In this document: in pieces, positions 1 to 7,480 of the stretch
How positions within the stretch are numbered: the stretch's first letter is position 1
Layout of the letters: every line of letters starts with the position of its first letter
From: Cyclobacteriaceae bacterium
GTDB taxonomy: Bacteria > Bacteroidota > Bacteroidia > Cytophagales > Cyclobacteriaceae
Direction of reading: 5' to 3'
NCBI GenBank assembly: GCA_016787645.1
Contig: JAEUUF010000022.1
Span: 248,001 to 312,000 of the forward strand
Length of the DNA stretch: 64,000 bases
The notes under the pieces: generated by a model
Databases searched by the model: none
What the model was told of the DNA's origin: nothing
What the model saw: the letters and a program-made list of their open reading frames with translations, nothing else
Translations under genes and position numbers: made by a program

Positions 1-291
1 GAAGTGGTCAACGCCCTGGTGCGCACCATGAATCAAGATCCTAATTCCAACGTGCGCCTGGCCGCCTTGGAGGCCCTGGCCACATTCCAGGCTGAACCGG
101 CGGTGCGGAAAGCGTTGATTGCGTCGCTTTCCACTCAAACCGACCCCGTAGTCCAGATTGCGCTCATCCAACTCCTCGTTCGACTCAAAGAAAAGAGTGT
201 TATCAAAGACCTCGAGCGCATGGTAGAAGACGAGCGCAACCTGAAGGCCGTGAAAGACGAAGCCTCGAGCGGCATTCTCAAATTATCCTAA
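1..291 (+). CDS. HEAT-repeat protein, C-terminal part (5' truncated by window edge)
   Basis: The frame is open from base 1 and ends at TAA 289-291, so only the last 96 residues are visible. They form two to three helical repeats with the HEAT-type pattern (for example DPNSNVRLAALEALATF, then DPVVQIALIQLL), typical of protein-protein scaffolds. The gene ends 20 bp before the first of four secreted beta-repeat genes on the same strand and is probably cotranscribed with them. In Bacteroidota such HEAT proteins can sit behind an ECF sigma factor and carry an N-terminal anti-sigma zinc finger; that part would lie upstream of this window, so a regulatory role is only inference. Confidence 0.75.
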   Translation, partial: EVVNALVRTMNQDPNSNVRLAALEALATFQAEPAVRKALIASLSTQTDPVVQIALIQLLVRLKEKSVIKDLERMVEDERNLKAVKDEASSGILKLS

Positions 292-311
292 CATCAAAAA
301 AGCACTTACCC

Positions 312-1064
312 ATGAAATCTCTTATTGCATTTATTTTTTTCTTCTCGCTCATCGCGACGGGCACAAAAGCCCAGGAATTTAAAGTGAGCAAAGGCACAGG
401 CCGGCTGGTCATTAATATTGGCCGCGTGGTCGTGGAGGGTTACTCCGGCAATGAAATCATATTCACCTCCCGGTCACGCGACCGTAAGGATGATGAGCGC
501 GCCAAGGGCCTCAAAGAAATCAATGGCCTCGGGCTTGAAGATAATACCGGCCTTGGCATCAACGTAGAAGACAAAGGCACCACGGTGACTGTGCGACAGC
601 TCAAAAAGATGAACTCACCGGAAATCCGCATCCAGGTGCCGAAAGGCATGACCATCGCTTACGGCTTTGAATCACAGTATGGCGGAGAGGTAGTATTCCG
701 CAACGTGGAGTCTGAAATCGAGGTTGCCGCCAACTACAACAGCATAGAACTCACCAACGTTACCGGTCCGGTCACCGCTAAAACGATCTACGGAAACATC
801 GAAGCCAATTTCGATCAGAATGTGAAAGGACCTCTCTCTATTATCTCGGTCTATGGTTACGCCGACGTCACCCTGCCGGCCAGCATCAAGGCGAACATCA
901 AGTTGAGCACCGCTTACGGAGAGCTTTACGCCTCACCCGACCTGAAGATCGAAGTGGACCGTAGCCTCGACGATGAGAATCGGGTCAATGGAAAGATCAA
1001 TGGCGGCGGCATGTCCATTGACATCAACAGCAGCTATGGCAAGGTCTACCTCCGGAAAAAATAG
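312..1064 (+). CDS. Secreted DUF4097-like beta-repeat protein, type A copy 1
   Basis: This 250-aa protein has a signal peptide (about residues 1-20, cleavage before QEF). The rest is short beta-strand turns repeating a YG/NG motif (YGGEVVF, YGNIEA, YGYADV, YGELYA, YGKVYLRKK), as in DUF4097/adhesin-like proteins that fold as a beta-helix. It is closely related to the gene at 1856-2623: both have GYSGNEI/GSSGNEI, NVESE, VNGKINGGG and a terminal YLRKK. It is followed after 11 bp by a type B partner. It is probably periplasmic or surface-exposed. The family has no established biochemical function. Confidence 0.8.
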   Translation: MKSLIAFIFFFSLIATGTKAQEFKVSKGTGRLVINIGRVVVEGYSGNEIIFTSRSRDRKDDERAKGLKEINGLGLEDNTGLGINVEDKGTTVTVRQLKKMNSPEIRIQVPKGMTIAYGFESQYGGEVVFRNVESEIEVAANYNSIELTNVTGPVTAKTIYGNIEANFDQNVKGPLSIISVYGYADVTLPASIKANIKLSTAYGELYASPDLKIEVDRSLDDENRVNGKINGGGMSIDINSSYGKVYLRKK

Positions 1065-1075
1065 GCCATACCACC

Positions 1076-1816
1076 ATGAAACAGATAACTACCCTGGCGT
1101 TGCTTGCGTTCTCGCTGACAGCAATCGCGCAAACCAAACTCGACAAGACCATTGCCCTCAAAGCCGGGCAGGAAGTACGCCTGACCTTCGACTACCCGAA
1201 ACTGATCCAGGTGTCCACCTGGGATAAAAATGAAATCGCCATCCGTGGTACAGTAAGTATTAATGACGGTGAGAATGACGACGCCTTCGTACTCGACATT
1301 GACGATAAGGGTGGCTTTCTGGATATCCGTGGACGCATCAAAGACATGGACAACCTCCCCCATCGCATTACCGTGATGAACGACGGCCAGAAGACTACTT
1401 TCCGCAATGAAACGGAGTGGCGCAAATTCCAGAAAGAAAATGGCAAACGGTCCTACGACATGATGAATCGAGGCCTCGACCTGGAGATTACGCTCGAGAT
1501 CATGATCCCTGCCAAGGTGGCTACTTCGCTAGTGTCCGTCTATGGCATGGTGGAAGTCCGGCAATTCAATGGACCGCTGTTCGTCCAGGCGACCTATGGC
1601 GGTGTAGATGCATCACTGACCGAAAGCACAACCGGCGAGCTGATTGCGGAAACCAATTACGGCCACATCTACAGTGACCTGGCCATTCAACTCAACAGCG
1701 ACAAGGTGCGTGAAGAAGAATTTCACACCCTGGTGGCAGCCAAACCGGGCAAGGGTCCCGCTTACCGATTTGAGTCAGCGTACGGTAATGTTTACTTACG
1801 TCGCAGCAAACCGTAA
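1076..1816 (+). CDS. Secreted DUF4097-like beta-repeat protein, type B copy 1
   Basis: This 246-aa protein starts at ATG 1076, has a signal peptide ending near AIAQ, and then a beta-repeat body with recurring YG turns (VYGMVEV, TYGGVDA, NYGHIYS, AYGNVYLRRS). A distinctive N-terminal block, SINDGENDDAF, recurs almost unchanged in the type B copy at 2682-3437 (SINQGENDDAF) but not in the type A genes. It lies 11 bp after a type A gene, which implies one transcript. It is presumably exported to the periplasm or cell surface. Function unknown; the conserved pairing with type A suggests the two products work together. Confidence 0.8.
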   Translation: MKQITTLALLAFSLTAIAQTKLDKTIALKAGQEVRLTFDYPKLIQVSTWDKNEIAIRGTVSINDGENDDAFVLDIDDKGGFLDIRGRIKDMDNLPHRITVMNDGQKTTFRNETEWRKFQKENGKRSYDMMNRGLDLEITLEIMIPAKVATSLVSVYGMVEVRQFNGPLFVQATYGGVDASLTESTTGELIAETNYGHIYSDLAIQLNSDKVREEEFHTLVAAKPGKGPAYRFESAYGNVYLRRSKP

Positions 1817-1855
1817 CCTAATGATCCTTGGCCAGTAACAAAGAAAAACAACGAC

Positions 1856-2623
1856 ATGAAAAAGAAACTCATTATCACCGCAGCGGGACTTCTCTTCTCC
1901 TGCCTCCTCTTTGCCCAGGAATACAAACTCGCCAAGAACACTGGCAAACTGGTCATCAAAGACGTTAACCACCTTACCATCGAAGGATCTTCCGGCAACG
2001 AGATTGTGTTTGTCTCCCTTGACGGCAAACAGGACAAAGACACCCGTGCCACGGGCTTGCGCGCCATCAGCAACTCCGGCCTGGAAGACAACACCGGCGT
2101 TGGGCTTGCCGTGCTGGACAAAGGCACCACATATGAAGTGTATCAACTGAAAAAAATGGATGGCCCCCGCGTGAAAATTCTCGTGCCCAAAGGTGTGAGC
2201 ATTTCCATCAGCCACTCATCACCTTACGGACAGGACATCGAGTTGCGCAACGTGGAGAGTGAGGTAGAATCTTCGACGGTCCACACCGGCATTCACCTGA
2301 CCAACGTGTCGGGGCCGCTGAACATCAAGACCGTTCACGGAGAAATTGAAGCCGACTTCAGCGCGGGCATCAAGAGCCCCATCCGGCTGGTCTCTACGCA
2401 TGGACTCGTCGATGTCACGTTGCCCCTGGCCACCAAAGCTACGCTCACCATGACTACCCAGTTCGGTGAAATCTTCGTCGACCCTGCCCTGAAACTCGAA
2501 GTGGAAACCAAGGGAGATATGGTCAAATACAGCTCCAGCAGCGTGAATGGAAAGATCAATGGTGGTGGTATTGAGATCGAATTGAAATCGAACCATAACA
2601 GTATCTACCTGCGCAAAAAATAA
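1856..2623 (+). CDS. Secreted DUF4097-like beta-repeat protein, type A copy 2
   Basis: This 255-aa paralogue of the gene at 312-1064 keeps the same block order: signal peptide (cleavage near FAQ), EYKLAKNTGKLVI, GSSGNEIVF, NVESEVES, VNGKINGGG and a terminal YLRKK. Several YG turns of copy 1 are replaced by HG (VHGEIEA, THGLVDV), so the repeat strands have diverged while the ends stayed conserved. It lies 39 bp after type B copy 1 and 58 bp before type B copy 2. The order A-B-A-B is best explained by duplication of a two-gene unit. Function unknown. Confidence 0.8.
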   Translation: MKKKLIITAAGLLFSCLLFAQEYKLAKNTGKLVIKDVNHLTIEGSSGNEIVFVSLDGKQDKDTRATGLRAISNSGLEDNTGVGLAVLDKGTTYEVYQLKKMDGPRVKILVPKGVSISISHSSPYGQDIELRNVESEVESSTVHTGIHLTNVSGPLNIKTVHGEIEADFSAGIKSPIRLVSTHGLVDVTLPLATKATLTMTTQFGEIFVDPALKLEVETKGDMVKYSSSSVNGKINGGGIEIELKSNHNSIYLRKK

Positions 2624-2681
2624 ACTAGGATGACAGGATTGCAGGATGATCGCAGAATTGCTGGATTAAGGTGAGCAGCGT

Positions 2682-3437
2682 ATGCAAATGAAATATCTTC
2701 TGCTGGTTGGAATGGTCGCTGTCGGCACAATGGCTGGGGCACAAACCAAGATTGAAAAGACGATACCGGTTAAGGCCGGACAACAGCTGGTGCTCAACCT
2801 GGACTACCCAGAAGCAAGGATTCAAACCTGGGACAAAGCCGAGGTCCTGATCACCGGAACCGTGAGCATCAACCAGGGAGAAAACGACGATGCGTTTCAA
2901 CTGGACATCAGCAGCACGCCGGCCGGGGTAATGGTCACTTCCCAACTGAAAGACAAGGACAACATCCCGCCTCGGATCATGATCAAACGGGGAGAGAAGG
3001 AATACTTCTTTAAGGCTTCCAACTTCCACGACCCGGAGGTGCAGAAATTTCTCGCTGAAAATGGCAACGAATATGCTTATCGTTCCACGGGCATACACCA
3101 GGATATTCACCTGACTATTTTTGTGCCCCGCAATACACCTGTGGAAGTAAATGCCAAGTATGGCATGGTGGAAGTCGCTTCTTTCGAAGGTCCCCTGAGT
3201 GCCAACAGCAAGTATGGGGGCGTGGACGTAACTTTCCCGCTCCAGTTCAACGGTCAAATAAACGCTACCAGCCAGTACGGGGAGATTTACACGAACCTTG
3301 AGGCTTCGTTTGACAGGTCCATGAATGACGGAAAGAACGGGAAGCGCTGGACTGCGATTACTACTCGTTTGGGAAATGGACCTGCCTTCGCCATCGAATC
3401 CAAGTACGGGAACATTTACTTGCGAAAGAGCAAGTGA
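2682..3437 (+). CDS. Secreted DUF4097-like beta-repeat protein, type B copy 2
   Basis: This 251-aa paralogue of 1076-1816 has a signal peptide (cleavage near AGAQ), the SINQGENDDAF block, and YG turns KYGMVEV, KYGGVDV, QYGEIYT and KYGNIYLRKSK. ATG 2682 is used because an ATG follows immediately in frame (MQMKYLL) and the signal peptide begins there; codon 3 (2688) is an equally good start. This is the last gene of the tandem cluster. It converges on alkA, whose stop lies 25 bp away, and I see no strong terminator in that gap. Confidence 0.8.
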   Translation: MQMKYLLLVGMVAVGTMAGAQTKIEKTIPVKAGQQLVLNLDYPEARIQTWDKAEVLITGTVSINQGENDDAFQLDISSTPAGVMVTSQLKDKDNIPPRIMIKRGEKEYFFKASNFHDPEVQKFLAENGNEYAYRSTGIHQDIHLTIFVPRNTPVEVNAKYGMVEVASFEGPLSANSKYGGVDVTFPLQFNGQINATSQYGEIYTNLEASFDRSMNDGKNGKRWTAITTRLGNGPAFAIESKYGNIYLRKSK

Positions 3438-3462
3438 TCCAAGTTCATTGATCAGGGCACGG

Positions 3463-4341
3463 TTATTTGAGGCTCTTCCAGAGATAGAGCGTAGCGTATG
3501 CCTCCCAGCCCTTGTACTTTTTAAAAATCTTCTTCACCCGATCGAGGCTGGGTTTTGATTTCAGGTTAAGCTGTTGCCTGATCGCGTTGTGCAGGCCGGC
3601 ATCTTCGAGTGGAAAAGCATCGGGATAGCGGAACGTTTTCATCAGCGCGTAGTTCGCCGTCCAGTTGCCCACCCCCTTGATCTTGCGTAACTCGGCTTTG
3701 GCATTTTCCAATGATAAACCTGTCAACTTCTCTTTTGAAATCTCTCCTGAAAGAAAGGCTTCTGCAATATTGATCGTGTAGGCCGCCTTCTGCCGCGAGA
3801 ACTGCAAGGCCAGCAATTGCTCGGGTTTGATCTCACTCACTACAGCAGGTTCCGGAAAGACAAAGTGCGGGATACCGTTCCACTCGATCGACTGCCCGAA
3901 AGAAGTTACAAAACGACTCTTTAAGGTGTAAGCAAATGCCAGGTTGATCTGTTGGCCGAGCACCGCCCAGACCAGCGACTCAAACAAGTCCGGCTGGCCG
4001 ACGATGCGGTAACCCCGGTACGCTTTCGTCAATGGCTTGAGCAGCTCATCCTTCGCCGCCATACGATAGAAAGGCCCCAAGTCCGTGTGAAGATCAAACC
4101 AGTCACGGATGTAAGCAGCGATCTGCGTTTCTCCCTTCTTCGACACCGAGCCCACCAATTTTTCAACCGCAAGGCCGTTCGGCGATTCTCTCACCTCAAA
4201 CACTACCGGCACGCCCTCCACCACCAGTGCCTTCGTTACCCGTTCATTCCCCACCCGATGCAACACCTCCTTCGGCGAGCGTTGCAGGAACGCCAGCGCG
4301 TGCTCAAAGCTGAAGTCATCCGGTGTTTTTACATTAATCAT
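3463..4341 (-). CDS. alkA: DNA-3-methyladenine glycosylase II (AlkA family)
   Basis: This 292-aa HhH-GPD glycosylase removes alkylated bases such as 3-methyladenine as the first step of base excision repair. The helix-hairpin-helix and GPD segment is at about residues 217-250: LRKIKGVGNWTANY followed by DAFPLEDAGL, where D247 fits the catalytic aspartate. The N-terminal ~110 residues form the AlkA-type leading domain. Length agrees with the family (about 280-300). It is divergent from the oxygenase/Ada-domain pair at 4477-5438, consistent with a shared alkylation-damage role. The intergenic region carries a triple 9-bp repeat that could be a shared operator (inference). Confidence 0.88.
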   Translation of the reverse strand: MINVKTPDDFSFEHALAFLQRSPKEVLHRVGNERVTKALVVEGVPVVFEVRESPNGLAVEKLVGSVSKKGETQIAAYIRDWFDLHTDLGPFYRMAAKDELLKPLTKAYRGYRIVGQPDLFESLVWAVLGQQINLAFAYTLKSRFVTSFGQSIEWNGIPHFVFPEPAVVSEIKPEQLLALQFSRQKAAYTINIAEAFLSGEISKEKLTGLSLENAKAELRKIKGVGNWTANYALMKTFRYPDAFPLEDAGLHNAIRQQLNLKSKPSLDRVKKIFKKYKGWEAYATLYLWKSLK

Positions 4342-4380
4342 TATTTTATGGTCACACGCGCAGAAAGTTAACCGGTTATT

Positions 4381-4409
4381 TGCGCCTTACCTGCGCCTTA
4401 TGCGCCTTT
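4381..4409. repeat. Three direct copies of TGCGCCTTW in the divergent alkA/oxygenase promoter region
   Basis: TGCGCCTTA (4381-4389), TGCGCCTTA (4392-4400) and TGCGCCTTT (4401-4409) lie between the alkA start at 4341 and the oxygenase start at 4477. Short direct repeats between divergent genes are a common form of regulator binding site, but I cannot name a regulator. Confidence 0.4.
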
Positions 4410-4476
4410 GCGTGAAAAATATACAGATCGCAATAATCGGGTTGCACTACAACACCACCACATCCACTTTCGTCAA

Positions 4477-5175
4477 ATGAAACCCATCCCCGACCTCAAT
4501 TGGCCCGACCTCTACCACCTCCTCAACCATTCCGGCATTGCCCGTATTCCCGACTTCCTAACGAGGGAAGAGTGTGATGAACTGATTCGCAGTTATTCCG
4601 AGGCTTCTCATTTTCGCAGCACCATCTCCATGGAGCGGTACCGGTTTGGGAAGGGGGAGTATAAATATTACAGTTACCCATTGTTGCCACGGATAGCACG
4701 GATGCGCACGGATTTTTTCACGCCACTGGCGAAGCTGGCGAATGAGTGGATGAACGTGTTGGAGATCCCGGTTTCGTACCCGGAAGATCACGCGGTCTTT
4801 ATCGCTCAGTGCCATGCGGCTGGTCAACTGCGACCGACGCCGTTGATATTGAAGTATGAAGCAGGCGGGTACAACACGCTGCACCAGGACTTGTACGGCG
4901 AGATTTATTTTCCCTTCCAGGTGGTGATTCTCCTCACCGAACCTGGGCGCGACCATGAAGGTGGCGAGTTGGTGTTTGTAGAACAGTTGCCGCGGGCACA
5001 GTCGAAGGCCACGGTGATTGCGCCACGCCAGGGCGACGCGGTGATCTTCACGACCAACTTCCGCCCCGTGAAAGGAACGCGTGGTTGGTACCGTTCGAAG
5101 ATGAAACACGGTGTGAGCACCGTCACCGCCGGAAAGCGCCACGCGTGCGGCATCATCTTTCACGACGCCGCATGA
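4477..5175 (+). CDS. 2-oxoglutarate/Fe(II)-dependent oxygenase
   Basis: This 232-aa protein has the double-stranded beta-helix iron site in order: H136-x-D138 (TLHQDLYG), distal H211 (KMKHGVS) and the 2-oxoglutarate-binding R221 ten residues later (AGKRHA). Such enzymes hydroxylate protein side chains, nucleic acids or small molecules; this sequence looks like the prolyl-hydroxylase-like branch rather than canonical AlkB. I use ATG 4477, since the upstream frame from TTG 4408 adds a low-complexity His-rich tail. Its stop overlaps the next gene start by ATGA (5172-5175), so it is translationally coupled to an Ada-type domain and lies opposite alkA. A DNA-repair role is suggested by context only; the substrate is unknown. 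Confidence 0.75.
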   Translation: MKPIPDLNWPDLYHLLNHSGIARIPDFLTREECDELIRSYSEASHFRSTISMERYRFGKGEYKYYSYPLLPRIARMRTDFFTPLAKLANEWMNVLEIPVSYPEDHAVFIAQCHAAGQLRPTPLILKYEAGGYNTLHQDLYGEIYFPFQVVILLTEPGRDHEGGELVFVEQLPRAQSKATVIAPRQGDAVIFTTNFRPVKGTRGWYRSKMKHGVSTVTAGKRHACGIIFHDAA

Positions 5176-5438
5176 TCCGGCATGCAGACATTGGTCGGGA
5201 CGAACTCCGCGTCCTCATCGAATGTGGTGCGATCACATTGGCCGGCAACGGGAGGCTGAAGATCTATGGGCTGCTGACCTGTACCTCGGGCAAACGGATG
5301 AAACCAGAAAACCGAGTGTTCTTTAAAAGTGAAAAGGAAGCCTTGCAGGCTGGCTTTCGGCCGTGCGGGCATTGCATGCGCCGGGCGTATACGCAATGGC
5401 GTGATACATCAGGTTTCCCCGACACCCGTTCATTGTAA
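5172..5438 (+). CDS. Solitary Ada-type metal-binding domain protein
   Basis: This 88-aa protein is essentially one domain related to the Ada N-terminal zinc domain, which in Ada repairs methylphosphotriesters by transfer to a cysteine. Recognisable blocks are LKIYGLLTCTSGKRM, ENRVFF, EALQAGF and RPCGHCM. Ada uses four cysteines (CxxxC ... CxxC); here the first pair is reduced to one (C-T-S-G-K), leaving three cysteines. Either another residue completes the zinc site or the methyl-acceptor role is changed. There is no HTH or alkyltransferase domain. Translation is coupled to the oxygenase by a 4-bp overlap. The start at ATG 5172 is supported by that overlap. Confidence 0.75.
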   Translation: MIRHADIGRDELRVLIECGAITLAGNGRLKIYGLLTCTSGKRMKPENRVFFKSEKEALQAGFRPCGHCMRRAYTQWRDTSGFPDTRSL

Positions 5439-5510
5439 TGACAGTGCTGATTTGCTAGATTCATCCTTTGATTGAACTGTTCGAAGCGGAACGGCAAAGG
5501 GGAATAAGGA

Positions 5511-5549
5511 TATATACGCCATAGAGTGTCGTATATACAGACGTTGGGC
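5511..5549. other. attC-like left boundary hairpin ending in GTTGGGC
   Basis: TATATACG (5511-5518) and CGTATATA (5530-5537) form a perfect 8-bp stem with an 11-nt loop, followed by GTTGGGC (5543-5549), which matches the integron attC core GTTRRRY. No matching GCCCAAC precedes it, so the site is partial. A 227-aa AT-rich gene starts 35 bp after it. Confidence 0.35.
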
Positions 5550-5583
5550 ACAATTTACATCTAAAGAAACCTAGATTCTGTAA

Positions 5584-6267
5584 ATGAAAAGGAATTCCAT
5601 TTTTCCATCAATTGTTCTTGTATCAAGCGTTCTTGAAATTCTTCGATCCATTTTCGGAACCCCAAATTGGCTGGCACTTATTAACTCAATGATTGGAGTA
5701 GCCGGAATAATTCTCTTTTTTGTCAAGAATGAGAATTACAGAAAATTAATTAACACTTGGATCTATCTTCAAGCTATCATAATTACAAAAACAGTTCTTG
5801 ACGTATCAGAACCCGTATTTGACCTGAGTCAATTCTTTAACTTGAAATTTGGCTTCTTTGTGAGCTTGGGTGGTACATCGTACTCGATCGACTTTAACTT
5901 CCTTGCGCCAATTTACTTCTTGGCATTCAAGAAACTCCAAGTAAGTGAACTGGTAGGGACGCAGTTAACTTTGAAGTTGTACAGGAGCAATGAAGTGCTT
6001 GATTCAACTTTACCACAGCAAATAACCATAATTGAGAAAATTGACTTTGGCAAGAACGAGAACTGGTTGCTAGCTCACCTTTCGAATCCAATTAACTATT
6101 TGGACAGAACATTTGACAATTGTTTGATTAAGGCCAAGGATGACATTCCAATAATTCCTGGGAAAGAGTCACAAATGGCATATCTAAGACTTGTTGATGA
6201 TGCTAAACTTGTAAAGGCTAACCCACTAGATAGCAATGTATTTATTGACTGGGTTTTTGTGAGTTAG
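5584..6267 (+). CDS. Hypothetical membrane protein in AT-rich putative cassette
   Basis: This 227-aa protein resembles no family I recognise. The N-terminal ~120 residues contain hydrophobic stretches compatible with three or four membrane segments (SIVLVSSVLEILRSIF, MIGVAGIILFFV, TWIYLQAIIITKTVL, FNFLAPIYFLAF). The C-terminal ~100 residues are soluble and mixed alpha/beta. Codon choice is strongly AT-biased (ATT, AAT, AAA), unlike the surrounding genes. It stands alone, with attC-like signals 35 bp before the start and 9 bp after the stop, as in integron cassettes. I cannot propose a function. ATG 5584 is the first in-frame start. Confidence 0.65.
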   Translation: MKRNSIFPSIVLVSSVLEILRSIFGTPNWLALINSMIGVAGIILFFVKNENYRKLINTWIYLQAIIITKTVLDVSEPVFDLSQFFNLKFGFFVSLGGTSYSIDFNFLAPIYFLAFKKLQVSELVGTQLTLKLYRSNEVLDSTLPQQITIIEKIDFGKNENWLLAHLSNPINYLDRTFDNCLIKAKDDIPIIPGKESQMAYLRLVDDAKLVKANPLDSNVFIDWVFVS

Positions 6268-6275
6268 CAAACTGC

Positions 6276-6310
6276 GCCCAACACGGCATATGCGTCATGC
6301 CGGTGTTCGC
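6276..6310. other. attC-like right hairpin starting with GCCCAAC
   Basis: GCCCAAC (6276-6282) matches the attC RYYYAAC box. AACAC+GGCAT (6280-6289) pairs with ATGCC+GTGTT (6297-6301 and 6303-6307), with G6302 left unpaired and a 7-nt loop. A stem with one extrahelical base is the hallmark of folded attC sites. The terminal GTTRRRY box is degenerate (GTTCGCT). Confidence 0.38.
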
Positions 6311-6430
6311 TGTTCAAATAATACTTAACTTCGTTTCGACTCGATGACTGGTGGGATTGGTACTGCGTGTCCTGCTATCAAGATGACTCTCCTCTAAACT
6401 GAAAGAAGCCGCCAACAACTTTTCTGCGCC

Positions 6431-7033
6431 ATGCGAAGAATCATCGTCTTATCCTTCATCACCCTCGACGGGGTCATGCAGGCCCCCGGCGGGCCGGAGG
6501 AAGATCCCAGCGGCGGGTTCACCTTCGGCGGCTGGACGGCACCCTATTTCCGCGAAGCAGATGACGCGGCCGGAGCCATGATGCAAAAACAAATGGCCCC
6601 TTCTGACCTGCTGCTGGGCCGAAAGACCTTCGACATCTTCGCCGCCTACTGGCCCGAACACGCTGACTTCTGGCCGGGTATCCAGGACGTAAAGAAATAT
6701 GTGTTGAGCTCTACCTTAACCAGGTCCGCCTGGCAAAATTCCGTTTTCCTGAAAAGCATCGAGGACATCAAAAGGCTTAAAAATTCGGAAGGCAGCGATC
6801 TCCAGGTGCATGGCAGCGGCCAGCTCATCCAGCTCCTGCTCCAGCATGACCTGGTGGATGAACTGTGGCTCAAAACGTTCCCCGTCACGCTCGGCAAGGG
6901 CAAGCGGTTGTTTGGCGAAGGCACTAACCCTGCTGCATTTGCGTTGACCGAGAGCCTGGTCACACCCAACGGGGTCATCTTCGCCAATTACCAACGAGCC
7001 GGGGAAGTCAAGACGGGCACGGTTGGCGCTTGA
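6431..7033 (+). CDS. Dihydrofolate reductase family protein (RibD C-terminal type)
   Basis: This 200-aa protein has the DHFR/RibD reductase fold seen in the YyaP/YwjB-like group: N-terminal IVLSFITLDGVMQAPGG, central LLLGRKTFDIFAAYWP and C-terminal LGKGKRLFGEG. Members bind NAD(P)H and are presumed small-molecule reductases; most lack an assigned substrate and are not the housekeeping folate enzyme. It is followed directly by a VOC-family gene, whose likely start lies 32 bp after this stop codon, so the two may form a two-gene operon. The gene itself has ordinary GC content, unlike the AT-rich ORF upstream. Confidence 0.8.
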   Translation: MRRIIVLSFITLDGVMQAPGGPEEDPSGGFTFGGWTAPYFREADDAAGAMMQKQMAPSDLLLGRKTFDIFAAYWPEHADFWPGIQDVKKYVLSSTLTRSAWQNSVFLKSIEDIKRLKNSEGSDLQVHGSGQLIQLLLQHDLVDELWLKTFPVTLGKGKRLFGEGTNPAAFALTESLVTPNGVIFANYQRAGEVKTGTVGA

Positions 7034-7065
7034 TCCGTATCCCTTGCATTAATAGTCTCCACGCC

Positions 7066-7464
7066 ATGACCCTCGAACACGTCGCCATCTGGACCAATGA
7101 CCTGGAAAAACTAAAGGCGTACTACGTGCGCTACTTCGGCGGCACCCCCAACGCCAAGTACCGCAATGAAACAAAACAGTTCGAGAGCTACTTCCTCACC
7201 TTCGCGTCCGGTGCCCGCCTCGAACTGATGTCCATGCCCGGCATCCCCGCCAATGCCAACGACACCGTCACCCGCCAACACCTTGGCATCATCCACCTGG
7301 CGTTCGGGGTCAACTCACGCGCCGAAGTCGATGCCAAAGCCGCCGAACTCCGCGACGCCGGTTACCCCATCCTCAGCGGCCCACGCGTGACCGGTGATGG
7401 ATACTACGAGTTCGAAACGCTGGACCCGGATAATAACAGGTTGGAAGTGACTTGCAGGGGTTAG
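7066..7464 (+). CDS. VOC family (glyoxalase-like) protein
   Basis: This 132-aa single-unit vicinal-oxygen-chelate protein has the start-of-domain motif LEHVAIWTNDLEKLKAYY, a central acid in RLELMSM, HLAFGV in the second half, and the closing DPDNNRLEVT motif typical of glyoxalase/bleomycin-resistance folds. Candidate metal ligands (one His near each half start, Glu in RLEL and in LEVT) are all present, so it may be an active lyase or dioxygenase-like enzyme; the substrate cannot be told. I prefer ATG 7066, because the longer frame from TTG 7030 adds 12 residues that precede the conserved domain. Probably cotranscribed with the DHFR-family gene. Confidence 0.8.
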   Translation: MTLEHVAIWTNDLEKLKAYYVRYFGGTPNAKYRNETKQFESYFLTFASGARLELMSMPGIPANANDTVTRQHLGIIHLAFGVNSRAEVDAKAAELRDAGYPILSGPRVTGDGYYEFETLDPDNNRLEVTCRG

Positions 7465-7480
7465 GCCTGCCCGACGTAGC

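Larger units (their letters stand above)
5543..6310 (+). mobile_element. Candidate single integron-type gene cassette without integrase
   Basis: The layout is that of an integron cassette: GTTGGGC at 5543-5549, a short leader, one ORF (5584-6267), then GCCCAAC at 6276-6282 starting 9 nt after the stop codon and leading into an imperfect hairpin with one extrahelical base. The ORF is clearly more AT-rich than its neighbours, which indicates foreign origin. No integron integrase or second cassette is present in the window. If confirmed it would be a solitary cassette of the CALIN kind. The right site lacks a clear closing GTTRRRY, so it may be decayed. Confidence 0.4.
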
